Positions 1-9,302 of a stretch of 64,000 bases of DNA are shown piece after piece. The translations under genes were made by a program, and so were the position numbers. This DNA is from Nitzschia sp. DOCU1 (Eukaryota; Bacillariophyta; Bacillariophyceae; Bacillariales; Bacillariaceae), in assembly GCA_951394045.1 (NCBI GenBank), contig OX595986.1, positions 744,001 to 808,000 on the forward strand. The letters are read 5' to 3'. Below the pieces are notes generated by a model. The model was not told where the DNA came from. It was given only the letters and a program-made list of their open reading frames with translations, and did no database searches. Numbering within the stretch: position 1 is the first letter of the stretch; each line of letters starts with the position of its first letter.

Positions 1-447
1 TTCAATATTTCGCAATCGCAATAGTTCATAGTCGGACAAACCATGAGGATTGTCATTGGTGGTAGGTTCTTGTTTGGAGGTACTACTGTCATCATCGTCG
101 TCATCGTCATCACTGCTACTGTCATGATTGTCATTGTCAGCCTGGCCAGCAGAGTTGCTCGTAGTCACACTCTCCTCTCGTTGACGATCGTGACGATTCA
201 ATGATGGACTCGAAACGAGTTGCGAGTTTCTGGTGACGGACTCTTCCAGAGACTGTTGAGGATCGACTCCTCTGACCTCCTCCAAAGAAGAAGAAGTAGA
301 TGATGATTCTGGAGTGATTTTGTGGGAGACACCATGCGACGACAAAAATGGAGTCTGATGCTGGGGGGTTGGAACCGTTCGGTCATTGGTGATCGTCGTC
401 GTCCTTTTTATCTCCGTGGACGATGCAGCGGATTTGGAACTCGTCAT
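1..447 (-). CDS. Hypothetical Ser/Asp-rich protein, N-terminal part, cut by window edge
   Basis: An open frame of 149 codons starts at the ATG at 445-447 and runs off the left edge with no stop. The visible part is low-complexity: Ser/Thr-rich, then an acidic Asp/Ser run (about residues 108-122). It ends in an ordered stretch reading LSDYELLRLRNIE. That last motif resembles the SDYERxRLxNIxxN segment that precedes folded domains in several stramenopile and WDR76/CMR1-type proteins. This is a resemblance only, because the folded domain lies outside the window. An overlapping shorter frame on the same strand is a shadow. I cannot name a function. Confidence 0.5.
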   Translation of the reverse strand, partial: MTSSKSAASSTEIKRTTTITNDRTVPTPQHQTPFLSSHGVSHKITPESSSTSSSLEEVRGVDPQQSLEESVTRNSQLVSSPSLNRHDRQREESVTTSNSAGQADNDNHDSSSDDDDDDDDSSTSKQEPTTNDNPHGLSDYELLRLRNIE

Positions 448-746
448 TAGAAACGAAAGCATGGATGTTTGACGCCCCGACGATGTGGTCGGGGTTGCTC
501 GTTTCGTATTGCTGTTTGGTTTCATCTTTGGCATTCTCTCTCAATCAGCTTTGGATATGCTCTCGCCCATGGTTGTGTCGTTTGGGCGGCCGCTTCGTCT
601 CGCTCTCGGGGGGAAAGGTTCGCGCCAAAAAAGGGGATAAATGAGGGGAAGAATGAAGAAACCCCCAAAATCAAATCCCCCTTCGAAGAAAATCGCAAGG
701 GTTCTCATCGCCAAGATATCCAACAGCTGCCGCCGACCAAACACCG

Positions 747-1727
747 ATGCTCTCCGACGACGATGATGACCATGAAGTCTGGTCATTCTCTCACCATCCA
801 CCGTCCACACTTCAAACACCCACCCAGCAATTCCCTCTATCTACCAACACCTTTACTACTACAATGGCTGGTTCTTCCAACAATTCCCGCAAAAAGACCG
901 ACAAGACCACAGCAACGACAACACCATCCTCCAATAAACCACCCGCCAGTAAGAACGGAAAAGTTGTGTTGGAGGAAGAAATTTCTCGCGCCGAGGCGGC
1001 AATTGAGCGCAATCATGCGGCCATTGTGGAGTTGCATCAACAGTGGAGGACGCAGCTTTTGAGAATGAGTTATCTCGTGATTGTGGTAACTTTGCATATT
1101 GCGCAGGGTCCTTCGAGTGCCTGCATCAAGGATATCAAGGTGTGTGTCATGAATGATGTGTGACGGAAATTGTGCCAAGGAGATTGTACCAAGCTGACAC
1201 TTCTTTTTTCTATTTCCTTGTTCACTCGTTTCTTCTAGCAATGGAACAAATTGCAAACGGAAGAGCAACGAACGACGACGATTCCAGGATCCGAGGCTGT
1301 GAAATTGATTCTCCATGATTCCGTGGTGGAACTGATGAGTATTATTTGTGCTGCCTTTTTGCTACGATGTCTTCAATTGCCGACGGGTAATGACTTTTCG
1401 TCCGTGCCCTATCGATTGAGCTGTGCGGTACTTCCCATGATTATTAGTTTGCATTTTCAACGAAAAGCCCAAGCGGCAGTGAGTACCCCCACGTCTTGTG
1501 TGGAAGCATCCAGTGTCTATGATATCACCATGGTTGGTTCTTGGGAAAGTGAACCTGTTCCGCGGCATTTCCCCGTCATTCTCGTCTTTCATACCATTGT
1601 GAGTATATCGCTATGGTTTATGCAATATCAAGCTGGACAACACCAAAAGAATGTGCAAATGATAGAAAAGCTCAAAGTAGACTTGGTGGGAATGAAAAAA
1701 GCCAAATCGGACAAGAAGAAGCGATAA
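747..1727 (+). CDS. Spliced four-helix membrane protein of unknown family
   Basis: Two exons, 747-1139 and 1239-1727, are joined across a 99-bp GT-AG intron (donor AAG/gtgtgt, acceptor ttctag) in phase 0, giving 293 residues. The first ~75 residues are acidic then Ser/Thr/Pro/Lys-rich. A helical segment LEEEISRAEAAIERNHAAIVE follows. Four hydrophobic stretches follow: LLRMSYLVIVVTLHIA, ELMSIICAAFLLRCL, PYRLSCAVLPMIISLHF and FPVILVFHTIVSISLWFM. The tail is a charged Lys-rich helix ending KSDKKKR. Size and topology (Lys-rich C-terminus, four spans) would fit a small ER membrane protein, but I see no diagnostic motif. The start could also be the ATG at 864. Confidence 0.7.
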
Positions 1728-2062
1728 TCGGGAGCAGCTTGGATACAACTAGCAGAAATACAACGCACCAATGCTGATTGTCACTGCCGGTGCACAACAG
1801 ACATAAACAATCTGAACGAGTGGTAATGTCATAGAGAGAAGCTAAAAGTACTTCTTGCAGTGATTGCAAAGACCCAAATGTAGTATTAGTTCCCCCCAGA
1901 GCAAAACTGGCAACAATGTGTTGTAACTGTGCAGTGAAGGTGTCGAGTATCGAGAGTTCCGCCACCACTATTCTGATTGCTTCATTCATTCCAACCTCCG
2001 TTCTATTATTGACAGAGGAAGAGAAGATACGAAATAGTTTACGACGAATCACTGTAAGACGT
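1728..2062. other. Convergent intergenic region
   Basis: This is the 335-bp space between the stop codons of two converging genes. It would hold both 3' UTRs. I see no additional gene or clear repeat in it. Confidence 0.5.
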
Positions 2063-3295
2063 CTATGTATTGATTTTATGACCACCATTGACAGCCTCCC
2101 GACACACTCGAATGGCGTGTTGGTGCGAATTCCACCACGACCTTAGATAAGGGGCATGCTTTGAATGAGAGAGCCACCATTCCAACAGCTCCTCATTCGT
2201 CAGGCTGCTATGATTGGGCTTCTGGTATACTTCTTCCATTACTTGGGCATGATGTGTAGCATTTTTCCAAGACCACAAGTCTCGCTGTGCTTCGATCCAG
2301 TAATTTTCATTAGGATCCTCCTCGAAAAACCCAAAGCACCCTGCTGTTTTCGAAGAATATGCTCGTATCTGGTTGGCCATGACGTGTAAATCGGCAATGT
2401 ATATTCGCATGCTGGAGGTGTCGTTGCCTCCAAACTTGCGACGAACGATTGAGTTAAGAATCGTCAAGGGATGCCTATAGAGGTACACGATCATGCAGTC
2501 GACCTGTGCGTTTTGGCATGCATTGAAAAATAAGTTCAAGTCAGGGTAATTTAGAGGCCGGCAACTTCCCATATAGTTTGGATACGAGACTTCACCGAAG
2601 GCTTTGGCAGTGCTGGCTGAGCGTGTGTTCACAGGAAGAGAAATAGTTCGATTCGTCGTGCGGTTGCCGTTGAGGGCGACGTCTGCCTGTGCATTGATTT
2701 GCCGCAACGTCGTCACCACTCTATTCTCGAGTAGCGAAGCATCTGCAGAAGGGACACAGTGGGCATTCCATATGCCTGCTTTCTGAGTGGGTGTCCTGAC
2801 ATTGCTGAACAATGCATTCTGCAGTTTGCCAACGAAAAGGTCCCAAATGTTCAACCGTTGTTTGAAAAAATTCAACGCCGGAGATCGCTGCACGATCGCG
2901 CCCATAAGGTGATGTCCGGTTCCTTCCAATCCAACTGTGAAGATGAACTGAACAGTGCTGTTGTACTTCAGTTCCATATCGGCGCGATTGCGATAGGATG
3001 GCCCAGGGAGTGTTTCATCGGGCGCGTGAAAAGTCCACGTGTCTATTGATTTGAGTCTGTCAAACGGTGACAGAGGGGGTAACGGACGGGGTTCTTTCCC
3101 GGATTTTTGGGCCGTAGTCGATTGCGGCGCCGAGTCCCTTACCTGTACGTTCATCTGCCGAACAGTTGACAGAAGCGATACCGCCGTAACAAGTAACAGT
3201 AGAAATCCCTTAGTAGTCCGCTTGGCGAAGAAGCCTACCGGTAGTCCATTGACCCACCGTTCACCCTGAGTAGAAAGCAGTGTTTTAATTTCCAT
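2063..3295 (-). CDS. Type II membrane sulfotransferase-like protein
   Basis: A 410-residue single-exon protein. A basic N-terminus and one transmembrane segment (about residues 29-46, FLLLLVTAVSLLSTV) indicate a Golgi-type II topology with the catalytic domain lumenal. The segment FIFTVGLEGTGHHLMGAI (118-135) occupies the place of the 5'-phosphosulfate-binding loop of sulfotransferases. VYLYRHPLTILNSIVRR (270-286) matches the 3'-phosphate-binding motif (R-x-P plus downstream Ser). Together they suggest PAPS-dependent transfer of sulfate to a glycan or protein acceptor. Possible N-glycosylation sites (NST, NRT) lie in the lumenal part. The acceptor cannot be told from sequence. The downstream gene on the other strand converges on it. 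Confidence 0.72.
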   Translation of the reverse strand: MEIKTLLSTQGERWVNGLPVGFFAKRTTKGFLLLLVTAVSLLSTVRQMNVQVRDSAPQSTTAQKSGKEPRPLPPLSPFDRLKSIDTWTFHAPDETLPGPSYRNRADMELKYNSTVQFIFTVGLEGTGHHLMGAIVQRSPALNFFKQRLNIWDLFVGKLQNALFSNVRTPTQKAGIWNAHCVPSADASLLENRVVTTLRQINAQADVALNGNRTTNRTISLPVNTRSASTAKAFGEVSYPNYMGSCRPLNYPDLNLFFNACQNAQVDCMIVYLYRHPLTILNSIVRRKFGGNDTSSMRIYIADLHVMANQIRAYSSKTAGCFGFFEEDPNENYWIEAQRDLWSWKNATHHAQVMEEVYQKPNHSSLTNEELLEWWLSHSKHAPYLRSWWNSHQHAIRVCREAVNGGHKINT

Positions 3296-3506
3296 GCTGC
3301 TTCTTGTTTGGGAACGGAGACTAACAACAACTATGATACTTGAAAAGGCGGCAATGCGCTTTTGTCATTTTATTTTGTCGTGTGGGAAATGTATGATATC
3401 ATACCTCCGTTTTGACCGTTGGGTGTCGAGCGAGGTGGTGCGGGCAGATTTTGGAGCGGGTTTAGGATATCTGTCGTATAAAAAGAATATAAGTGTAGCG
3501 CGGGAG

Positions 3507-3552
3507 CGATAGAAAACGGAGCATGGGTTGGTTGGCGCTCCGTTTTCTATCG
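3507..3552. repeat. 16-bp perfect inverted repeat (hairpin)
   Basis: The arm at 3507-3522 (CGATAGAAAACGGAGC) is exactly complementary to 3537-3552, with a 14-bp loop. It lies at the left edge of the transposon island, just after a copy of the ATCTGTCG(T/C)(A/G)TAA motif. It is either part of a transposon end or a transcription-terminating hairpin. Confidence 0.8.
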
Positions 3553-3590
3553 TACCGGCGCGGTAAGGCGAGCGCTCGGGCCGCTGGGCC

Positions 3591-3806
3591 ATTGCTCCTT
3601 TCGTGTGCTAGTTGATTGCTCGTTTCGTGTGTTAGTTGATTGTTCGTCGTCATTGATTCTACTAGATAGTAACCGTGTTCCAGCCAACCCAAAACCAAAC
3701 CTAATGTTAGTTGATTGTTCGTGGGGGTTCAGCACCTAAAAATTGCTCGTTCCGTGTGTTAGTTGATTGCTCGTTCGGTGTGATAGTTAATAGTTCGTTG
3801 CGCCGT
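3591..3806. repeat. Degenerate ~24-bp minisatellite
   Basis: A unit close to ATTGCTCGTTTCGTGTGTTA followed by GTTG recurs at least five times in two clusters (3591-3650 and 3703-3800), with point differences and one ~55-bp interruption. It is non-coding; the short frames that run through it are Ser/Gln/His/Arg repeats. Confidence 0.75.
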
Positions 3807-3856
3807 TGTTTGACTCGATCGATCGTTGACTAACAGGAATGCTTGTCCATTTTTAG

Positions 3857-3910
3857 GCCAAGAACTTGGGCCTGAGCCAAGAACTTGGGCATCACGCCAA
3901 GAACTTTGGT
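3857..3910. repeat. Three tandem copies of a palindromic ~15-bp unit
   Basis: GCCAAGAACTTGG occurs near 3857, 3876 and 3896 (period about 19-20 bp; the third copy has one change). Each unit is itself a CCAAG/CTTGG inverted repeat. The array lies just beyond the 3' end of the decayed Helitron-like frame on the minus strand. Confidence 0.75.
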
Positions 3911-4018
3911 AATCTTTCTGTCGTGGCAAAGCATGGCAAAATAAGAATGCCCCTTATCCGTTTATTCAAAGAGCGTAAAAACCCGTGACTTGTTAATCTT
4001 CCTAGGCCCATAACAACC

Positions 4019-5527
4019 TCAACCCCAAAGACGCAAATTGACAACAACGATGAACACGGGTGCATCTTCGAGACGGCGGGGAAGAGTTTGAGCCCACTCG
4101 TCAAAGTGTTCCTTGTCCATATTGATGGCGTATCCTCTTGATGAAAACTTGCCACCACCAACATGGATCAGGTGGATCATGCCAAGAAAACGACAAACCA
4201 TCATCTTCTCTTCCATAGTAAGCTTTGGATCCATTTTGTTCTCCGCGCCCATGACATGGGCGCCTTTCGCTTTCTTATCTTCGTTGCAGCCCTTGCAGCA
4301 TTTCACGACGATGCCTTGATCATTCTTGAAATCCTCGCCCGGTTGAGTAAAAGGCCCTCGCTCTTTGCAAATGCCACAATGGAACCAATCCGACAGTTGA
4401 TCGAATCGTTCTTTCGTGCTCAAGCATGCTTTCAAGATACGAGCATGATCTTCGAAAGGTAGTAGATCATCATTTAAAATAGCACCTTCTGCAAGCGATG
4501 CTAGGATGTTGTTGGGCAACAATTGCTCGGGATCAACATCAAGACCTTCGTCATCGGCATGATCGCTGTCATCATCGCCGATGTCGTATTCATCGTCATC
4601 CTCTTTGTCCTCGTCCTCGTCCTCATGAACATCAGTCTCAGGTGTGACAATATGGCTTCGTAGGATTGCACCACCTCTTGCGCTTACATAGCATTTGGAA
4701 TCGTCGTCTTCGTCAGATGAGAAACTTTCAAGAGTTTCAAGAGCGAAGTGAAACTGCGGTGTTCTCTCGATGTGATCACGAAAGTACCTTTTCACATCCT
4801 TTCGTTTCTTGAAGAATTTTTGTGGACTAGCAATATGCTTTGGCTTTTGCTTCTTGGAGGGCGTTGGCGCTCTTGCGCTTGGTGCACTTGCTGCTTTTTC
4901 ATCGTCACGACCGTCGACTGGCTTGCGGCACACAACTATGCTGGCAAGATTTTTTTCAACAGTAGCTTGAAGGTCGCGATGATACTTCTTGCGAAGACGA
5001 ACGGAGTCTTGCTGGTCTTTTCGCATTTGGAGTACTTGTGGCGGTGGTGATAGTGGCGGGGACCCGTGCAAGGATGTTACATGCTCACGACGCGCACTTG
5101 CAGTCTCAAGTTCTCGCTTGCGGCGCTCAAGACGTAGCCTTGCGGCTTCTAAATTGGATTCATTCTTTCTTGGTAAGCTAGTGAGTTCGTTGTTGTCTAA
5201 GCTAGGTACTTCTAGTCATTGTCGCTTTCGGCTCTTGGTCGGCGACGGCGGCGGCTCGTCATGAGCAGTCTTGCACTCGGCGAGTTTCTTGCGCTCTCAA
5301 CGTAGCCTTTCGGATGCCGCTTTTGCCTTTTTTGCATCGTCAACACTGCTACATTTGAGTCTATTGTTATCGGAACTAATTAGTTCTTGCGATTGCACTG
5401 GCGGTAGAGGTGGTGGCGGCGACGACAAATCGTCATGAACATTCTTGCGCTCTCGACGTAGCCTTTCGGCTGCTGCTTTCGCCTTTTTCTTCTCTTCGGT
5501 CGTGGCATACGTTGCAGGGCGAGGCAT
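4019..5527 (-). pseudogene. Decayed Helitron-like ORF with two in-frame TGA stops
   Basis: One minus-strand frame runs from the ATG at 5527 to 4019 and is broken only by TGA at 5297-5299 and TGA at 5216-5218. Its N-terminal region repeats a basic KAKAASERLRRERK-type unit, then has acidic runs. The later part has a Cys cluster (CGICKERGPF ... CCKGC) and ends LPRRLEDAPVFIVVVNLRLWG. That end resembles the Cys-rich N-terminal region of Helitron/Pif1-helicase-type proteins in algae and protists; this family assignment is tentative. No Rep or helicase domain follows, so the copy is also truncated at 3'. Both stops can come from CGA by a C-to-T change. At the first, the neighbouring repeat unit keeps CGTCGAGAG where this copy has CGTTGAGAG. 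Confidence 0.55.
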
Positions 5528-6276
5528 GTCGATAGATCATTAAAGATAGCTAAACATAGATGCCATGAGATAGACTCTTGCACAAGATACCTCGTTCCAT
5601 GCACATTTTTCGTTTCGTGCATGCCATGGAACCATCAAGGCCTCGGCCGGCGCCGGCCATGCCAACTCCACCTGATGCCAAGAAGAATTAGAAAATTGCT
5701 GCCGACAGAGTGTGGCAAATGCGCACCGGCGTCGCACTGCACCGGGCCATCCGAGGACATGCTTGGTCCAATCACAATGACCACCTCTGCAAATGATCCA
5801 ATCAAAAGGCTGATAAAGGCCACGCACATCACTTCAACATACGTCTACATATCATCACACATACGCTTAAAATTTAAATTTAATTAGAGTTGTGACACGT
5901 CTACACCAATCACAGTGCGCGATTTCGCGGACAAAAAACCCTTAAATCCGTGACATCAAAAATCACAAAAGTTTTGAGATGCACTCCAGCCTGGAGAATT
6001 GACACGACCGATCGAGTCAGACGAACCATATGTGCGCACCCATCGGATAGGAAGGAGCGTCGTGTGACGCTCCGCATAAAATATATCCGTGACTGTATAA
6101 GTATCCGGGGACATCTGTCGTATAAGAAAATATCAAAAAGGGACATTAGCTTACCTTTACGGGACACAATGCGTGACCCACATGAGAAATGCGGGACAAA
6201 ACGTCCCGCAAAAGTTCTCCTGATAAAAATTTTCCCCTATGTAAAATAGCGCTTAAGTCATCATTCCAACAATCAG
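5528..6276. other. Non-coding DNA between two mobile elements
   Basis: No credible gene is visible. It contains a perfect 14-bp palindrome GGCCGGCGCCGGCC (5645-5658), a copy of ATCTGTCGTATAA (from 6113), and a hairpin GCGGGAC/GTCCCGC with a 5-bp loop (6191-6209). The short motif GGGACA is repeated several times between 6107 and 6292, leading into the recombinase frame. Confidence 0.55.
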
Positions 6277-7461
6277 ATGAACTTTACGGGACAATTGTCC
6301 TCCATTCAATTTTTGCCAGGATCGTACGAATCATCACTTTTACGTCAACAACGACATACAACAACACCAGGAAAAATGATTGCCGATGGTGCGGTCGTCA
6401 ACGTGGATGAAATGCGGGAGGCCATTGTAGGTTGCAACACCTACAATAGCTACAAACATGACATCCTGAAAATCATCGATGCTGCAAACTCAGGAGAATA
6501 TCTAGAAGGATGGTTGACGCCTGCTACAGAAGAGTCCTACAAGTCACTGCTGGAGGAAGTTGAAAGTCTTGGTTCCACACGACAAAAGCAAACACGGAAG
6601 CACGAGTGGGTCATCGAGGCTTTGCGTAACTGCGGCCAACAGCCTATCCTCAATGTTGATAATTGCACTGCCGCTTCATTCATGAGGTGGCTGCAAAGTG
6701 TACGTGACCATGGCGGGCATTTTTTGTCGCAATCAGCATATAGCAACAGAAGTGCTGCTCTGCACCATCTCTTCCGGTGCCATCCAGACATGGAAGGCTT
6801 TCCTCCTACATTTGCAAGGGAACTGGCATCCTTGAAACGAGGATTCTTCCGCATTCTTGCCACCAAGCAGCAAGATGATGGTGATACTGCTGAAAATGGC
6901 GGGAAGAAGGCGTTGTCATATGAACTGTACGCCAAATTATGCAAATGGTTCCTAGCCGAGGGGACCCAGACAGGCATTTTTGCCCACTGCTTCCTTGTAA
7001 TGACTTGGAACTTAATGTGCCGTTCCAACAACACTACACGTATCCTCTTTGAACATATCACGTTTGAGTGGGATTGTATCATGGTCAAGTTCGCACAGCA
7101 AAAGAATGACATGCACGGGCATACCAAAAAGTACCCACGTCATCTATTTGCGAATCCATTCCGTCCTGCTGTGTGTCCCTTCCTCGCATTATCCATGTAT
7201 ATTGCCACATTTGGGGTAAACATTAAAGGAAGCGACCGGCTTTTCCCAGGGAAAAGTCAGTACAATCATTTTGCGAGGCATATGGAACGAACATTGAAGA
7301 ATCATGAATACGAATTAATTGCCATGGGTTACAGGTCCTACAATGATCTCGGCTGCCACAGCATCCGAAAGGGCGCTGCCAAGTGGCTTAGTGGCCAGCC
7401 TGGTGGCCCATCGGCAATGGCAATTTGTATACGAGGTGGATGGACTCTTGGGGGGGGGTGA
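6277..7461 (+). CDS. Tyrosine recombinase, N-terminal and catalytic part (frameshifted)
   Basis: 394 codons up to a TGA that directly follows a run of nine G (7450-7458). Residues ~40-190 have the helical SAM-like core-binding character of tyrosine recombinases. The catalytic domain shows the first Arg in MCRSNNT (R249), a basic beta-hairpin region and the HxxR box in CHSIRKGAAKW (H361, R364). The nucleophile segment continues in the next frame: GGWTLGG joins VKDVYMTY, placing the catalytic Tyr after the frameshift. Reading seven or ten G instead of nine restores the frame. The break may be real decay, a sequencing error in the homopolymer, or slippage. It strand-transfers DNA through a 3'-phosphotyrosine in known family members. 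An alternative ATG is at 6376. Confidence 0.68.
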   Translation: MNFTGQLSSIQFLPGSYESSLLRQQRHTTTPGKMIADGAVVNVDEMREAIVGCNTYNSYKHDILKIIDAANSGEYLEGWLTPATEESYKSLLEEVESLGSTRQKQTRKHEWVIEALRNCGQQPILNVDNCTAASFMRWLQSVRDHGGHFLSQSAYSNRSAALHHLFRCHPDMEGFPPTFARELASLKRGFFRILATKQQDDGDTAENGGKKALSYELYAKLCKWFLAEGTQTGIFAHCFLVMTWNLMCRSNNTTRILFEHITFEWDCIMVKFAQQKNDMHGHTKKYPRHLFANPFRPAVCPFLALSMYIATFGVNIKGSDRLFPGKSQYNHFARHMERTLKNHEYELIAMGYRSYNDLGCHSIRKGAAKWLSGQPGGPSAMAICIRGGWTLGGG

Positions 7462-8876
7462 AGGACGTCTACATGACGTACGAGGCAGAAGGAGACGCCT
7501 TCTGTGGTCGCATGCTGGCATTGTTACCATTGCTCCAAAGCGACTTTGCAGCAAGCCCCCCCAAATTTCAGGGTGTGCCTCTTGCATTGGTGCAAACTAG
7601 TGTCGCAAAGGTTTATCCTACCCTCGTAAACTATGGTGAATTTTCAGCAGTTGCTCACCAATTATTGGCAAGGCTGGCGAGAGCCAAGGAATTCATCCTT
7701 TTATGGCCACCAAGCCATGTTGTTCGACAAACAAACCCTCTCTTCTCCGACTTACCACTACTTGAGCAATTATCAGGAGCTGCTGTAGTGCTATACCCAT
7801 GGGAAAGCAATGATGGGAATGAGGACAACAGTGGTGATATGCAATTTGGATCCGGAATCCCACCACACGTGGTGCTACTGTTGACCAGCCAAAAGCTACT
7901 GCATGAGTTTCGTCAATTTGCATCAAGCCATGATGGTCGAATGATCAATCTCATCAATGGTATCTTTGACAATCGCAATGTAGCAAATGGCAGTATATCC
8001 GAACAGCGTATTCGGAATATTCTAACGACTATGCAAGAACAGTTCTACGACAGACTGTTCCAAGAACTCAACAATAATCAGGGTATGACTGATTCAATGA
8101 CTAATATTAACGAGGCTGCAGAAGATCGGCATGGTCGTCGAGGATTCGCACCCCATTTTCACCATGGCAAGTATTGGAGGCTACCTGCTAATTTTGGGTT
8201 CCCGAAGGGCACCGCCAGGGATCTATGGAGGCATTGGAATGTTGGTGATACTGTCAATAACGTCCCCCCATTGCGGTCGCTAGACGCAAGGGAGTACAAG
8301 TTCATGGATAGTGTTGAGGGGCAGCGCCCCTCAAGGAAGCTTGTAGCGGACATGAAAATGGTCTGCGATTTTATTGAGAGAGAATCAGGGGTTGATTGTT
8401 GGGTAGCACTGACTGAGACTCAGTGCTTTGAGATCTTTGATAGGGTTGCAACCATGGAAAATGGTTTGCAATCGACTTCGAAGAGAAAAGCCCACACCCA
8501 ATGGCGGACAGCTGTGAGGAAGATCCAGCGGATCAAACAAGCAGCTGCAACAACAATCGACCCAGCACCGAACCCACCAGCAATGGCCACTGCAGCTGCA
8601 ACAATCCCACAGGCTCCGGCGACTGCAACAACTGCAACGACTGCAACAACTGCAACGACTGCAACGACTGCACCGGTAGCAGCATCAGCACCAAGAGTCA
8701 GCAGACCAGCTCATCCAACAATAACCCCAATTCCTCCTCGAAGAAGAAAGCGTGGCCGCCCCCGTAGAGTGGCAGCTCAAGATACCAGCGACGCATTTGC
8801 AAATTCATTTCCTGCCTCGGAGCCAACTGTGTACCAACCGGAGGGAGGCACAAATAATTGCCCAAGTGGCAATTGA
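7460..8876 (+). CDS. Crypton-like recombinase, catalytic Tyr plus GCR1_C-like domain
   Basis: This open frame (the longer ORF begins 7425, but homology-like sequence starts at VKDVYMTYEAEGDAFCGR) continues the recombinase. The Tyr-containing stretch completes the R-H-R-Y set. Further on, FPKGTARDLWRHWNVGD followed by PPLRSLDAREY resembles the GCR1_C-type DNA-binding module used by Cryptons. Near the end there is an Ala/Thr repeat encoded by a (GCAACNACT)n microsatellite (about 8620-8672), then a basic stretch PPRRRKRGRPRR, an AT-hook-like or nuclear-localisation signal. The stop at 8876 seems premature, because a coherent Cys-rich domain continues in the +1-shifted frame. Confidence 0.6.
8618..8674 (+). 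repeat. Microsatellite (GCAACAACT/GCAACGACT)n inside the recombinase frame
   Basis: Alternating GCAACNACT 9-mers encode an Ala-Thr-Thr tract in the recombinase linker. Such a tract is a natural site of replication slippage. Confidence 0.8.
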
Positions 8877-9126
8877 AGACAGGGAGCAGAGAGACAGGGA
8901 CGAACAGAGACAGCTGGTTGAAACCGGCACTATTGTTCGTGATGGAATGAATAACGTTGTCCGGACTATTGGGCGATGCTGCATCCATGGCTGCAACTTT
9001 GCAACGATGCAACTGTTGCATCGATGCGACTTCTGCAATAAGTATATACATGTTATATGTGCTGAACCCTTTTCGGATGCCTCACGGGACAAGTGGTCGT
9101 GTGGTTGTCGACGCCACACGACTTAG
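8752..9126 (+). CDS. C-terminal zinc-binding domain of the recombinase (separate frame)
   Basis: The credible part begins near 8845 (REAQIIAQVAIEDREQR). It contains CCIHGCNF ... HRCDFCNKYIHVICAEP ... WSCGCRRH, a spacing of Cys and His that looks like a PHD or treble-clef zinc finger. It overlaps the previous frame by about 125 bp in another phase, so a second frameshift around 8845-8855 is the simplest reading. It could alternatively be expressed as its own short protein, which I consider less likely. Possible roles are chromatin or protein binding at the target; this is inference. Confidence 0.5.
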   Translation: MAAPVEWQLKIPATHLQIHFLPRSQLCTNRREAQIIAQVAIEDREQRDRDEQRQLVETGTIVRDGMNNVVRTIGRCCIHGCNFATMQLLHRCDFCNKYIHVICAEPFSDASRDKWSCGCRRHTT

Positions 9127-9302
9127 CATCTTCATGTAGAAATCCGCAGTAGTGAAAAATCTCCTAGTTTTTAGCTTTTTATAGCTACTTCTAGAAAGAA
9201 ATATTTAATAATATTTAGTCATTTAAGTCATAATAAAATATTTGAGTATTTAAGTCACGAAGGACCATTGTCCTGCAAAATTCATACTATCTCTCAATCG
9301 GA
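9127..9302. other. AT-rich spacer between Crypton-like and piggyBac elements
   Basis: Strongly A/T-rich, with repeated ATTTAAGTCA and AATATTTA words near 9205-9255. No gene is seen. Confidence 0.5.

Larger units (their letters stand above)
6277..9126 (+). mobile_element. Crypton-like tyrosine-recombinase DNA transposon (limits approximate)
   Basis: Three successive plus-strand frames (6277-7461, 7425-8876, 8752-9126) read as one protein: a tyrosine recombinase, a second domain resembling the GCR1_C DNA-binding domain of Cryptons, a basic/low-complexity linker and a Cys/His zinc-binding C-terminus. No reverse transcriptase, protease or RNase H is present, which argues against DIRS or Ngaro retroelements. 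Cryptons have no terminal inverted repeats, so the ends given are only those of the coding region. CryptonS elements are known from stramenopiles. Confidence 0.65.

Noticed and set aside
5540..5887. Overlapping ORFs on both strands near 5.5-5.9 kb
   Set aside because: They cover the same GC palindrome region in several frames and none has coding character.
6277..9126. DIRS or Ngaro retrotransposon
   Set aside because: A tyrosine recombinase is present, but no reverse transcriptase or RNase H is found in any frame nearby.
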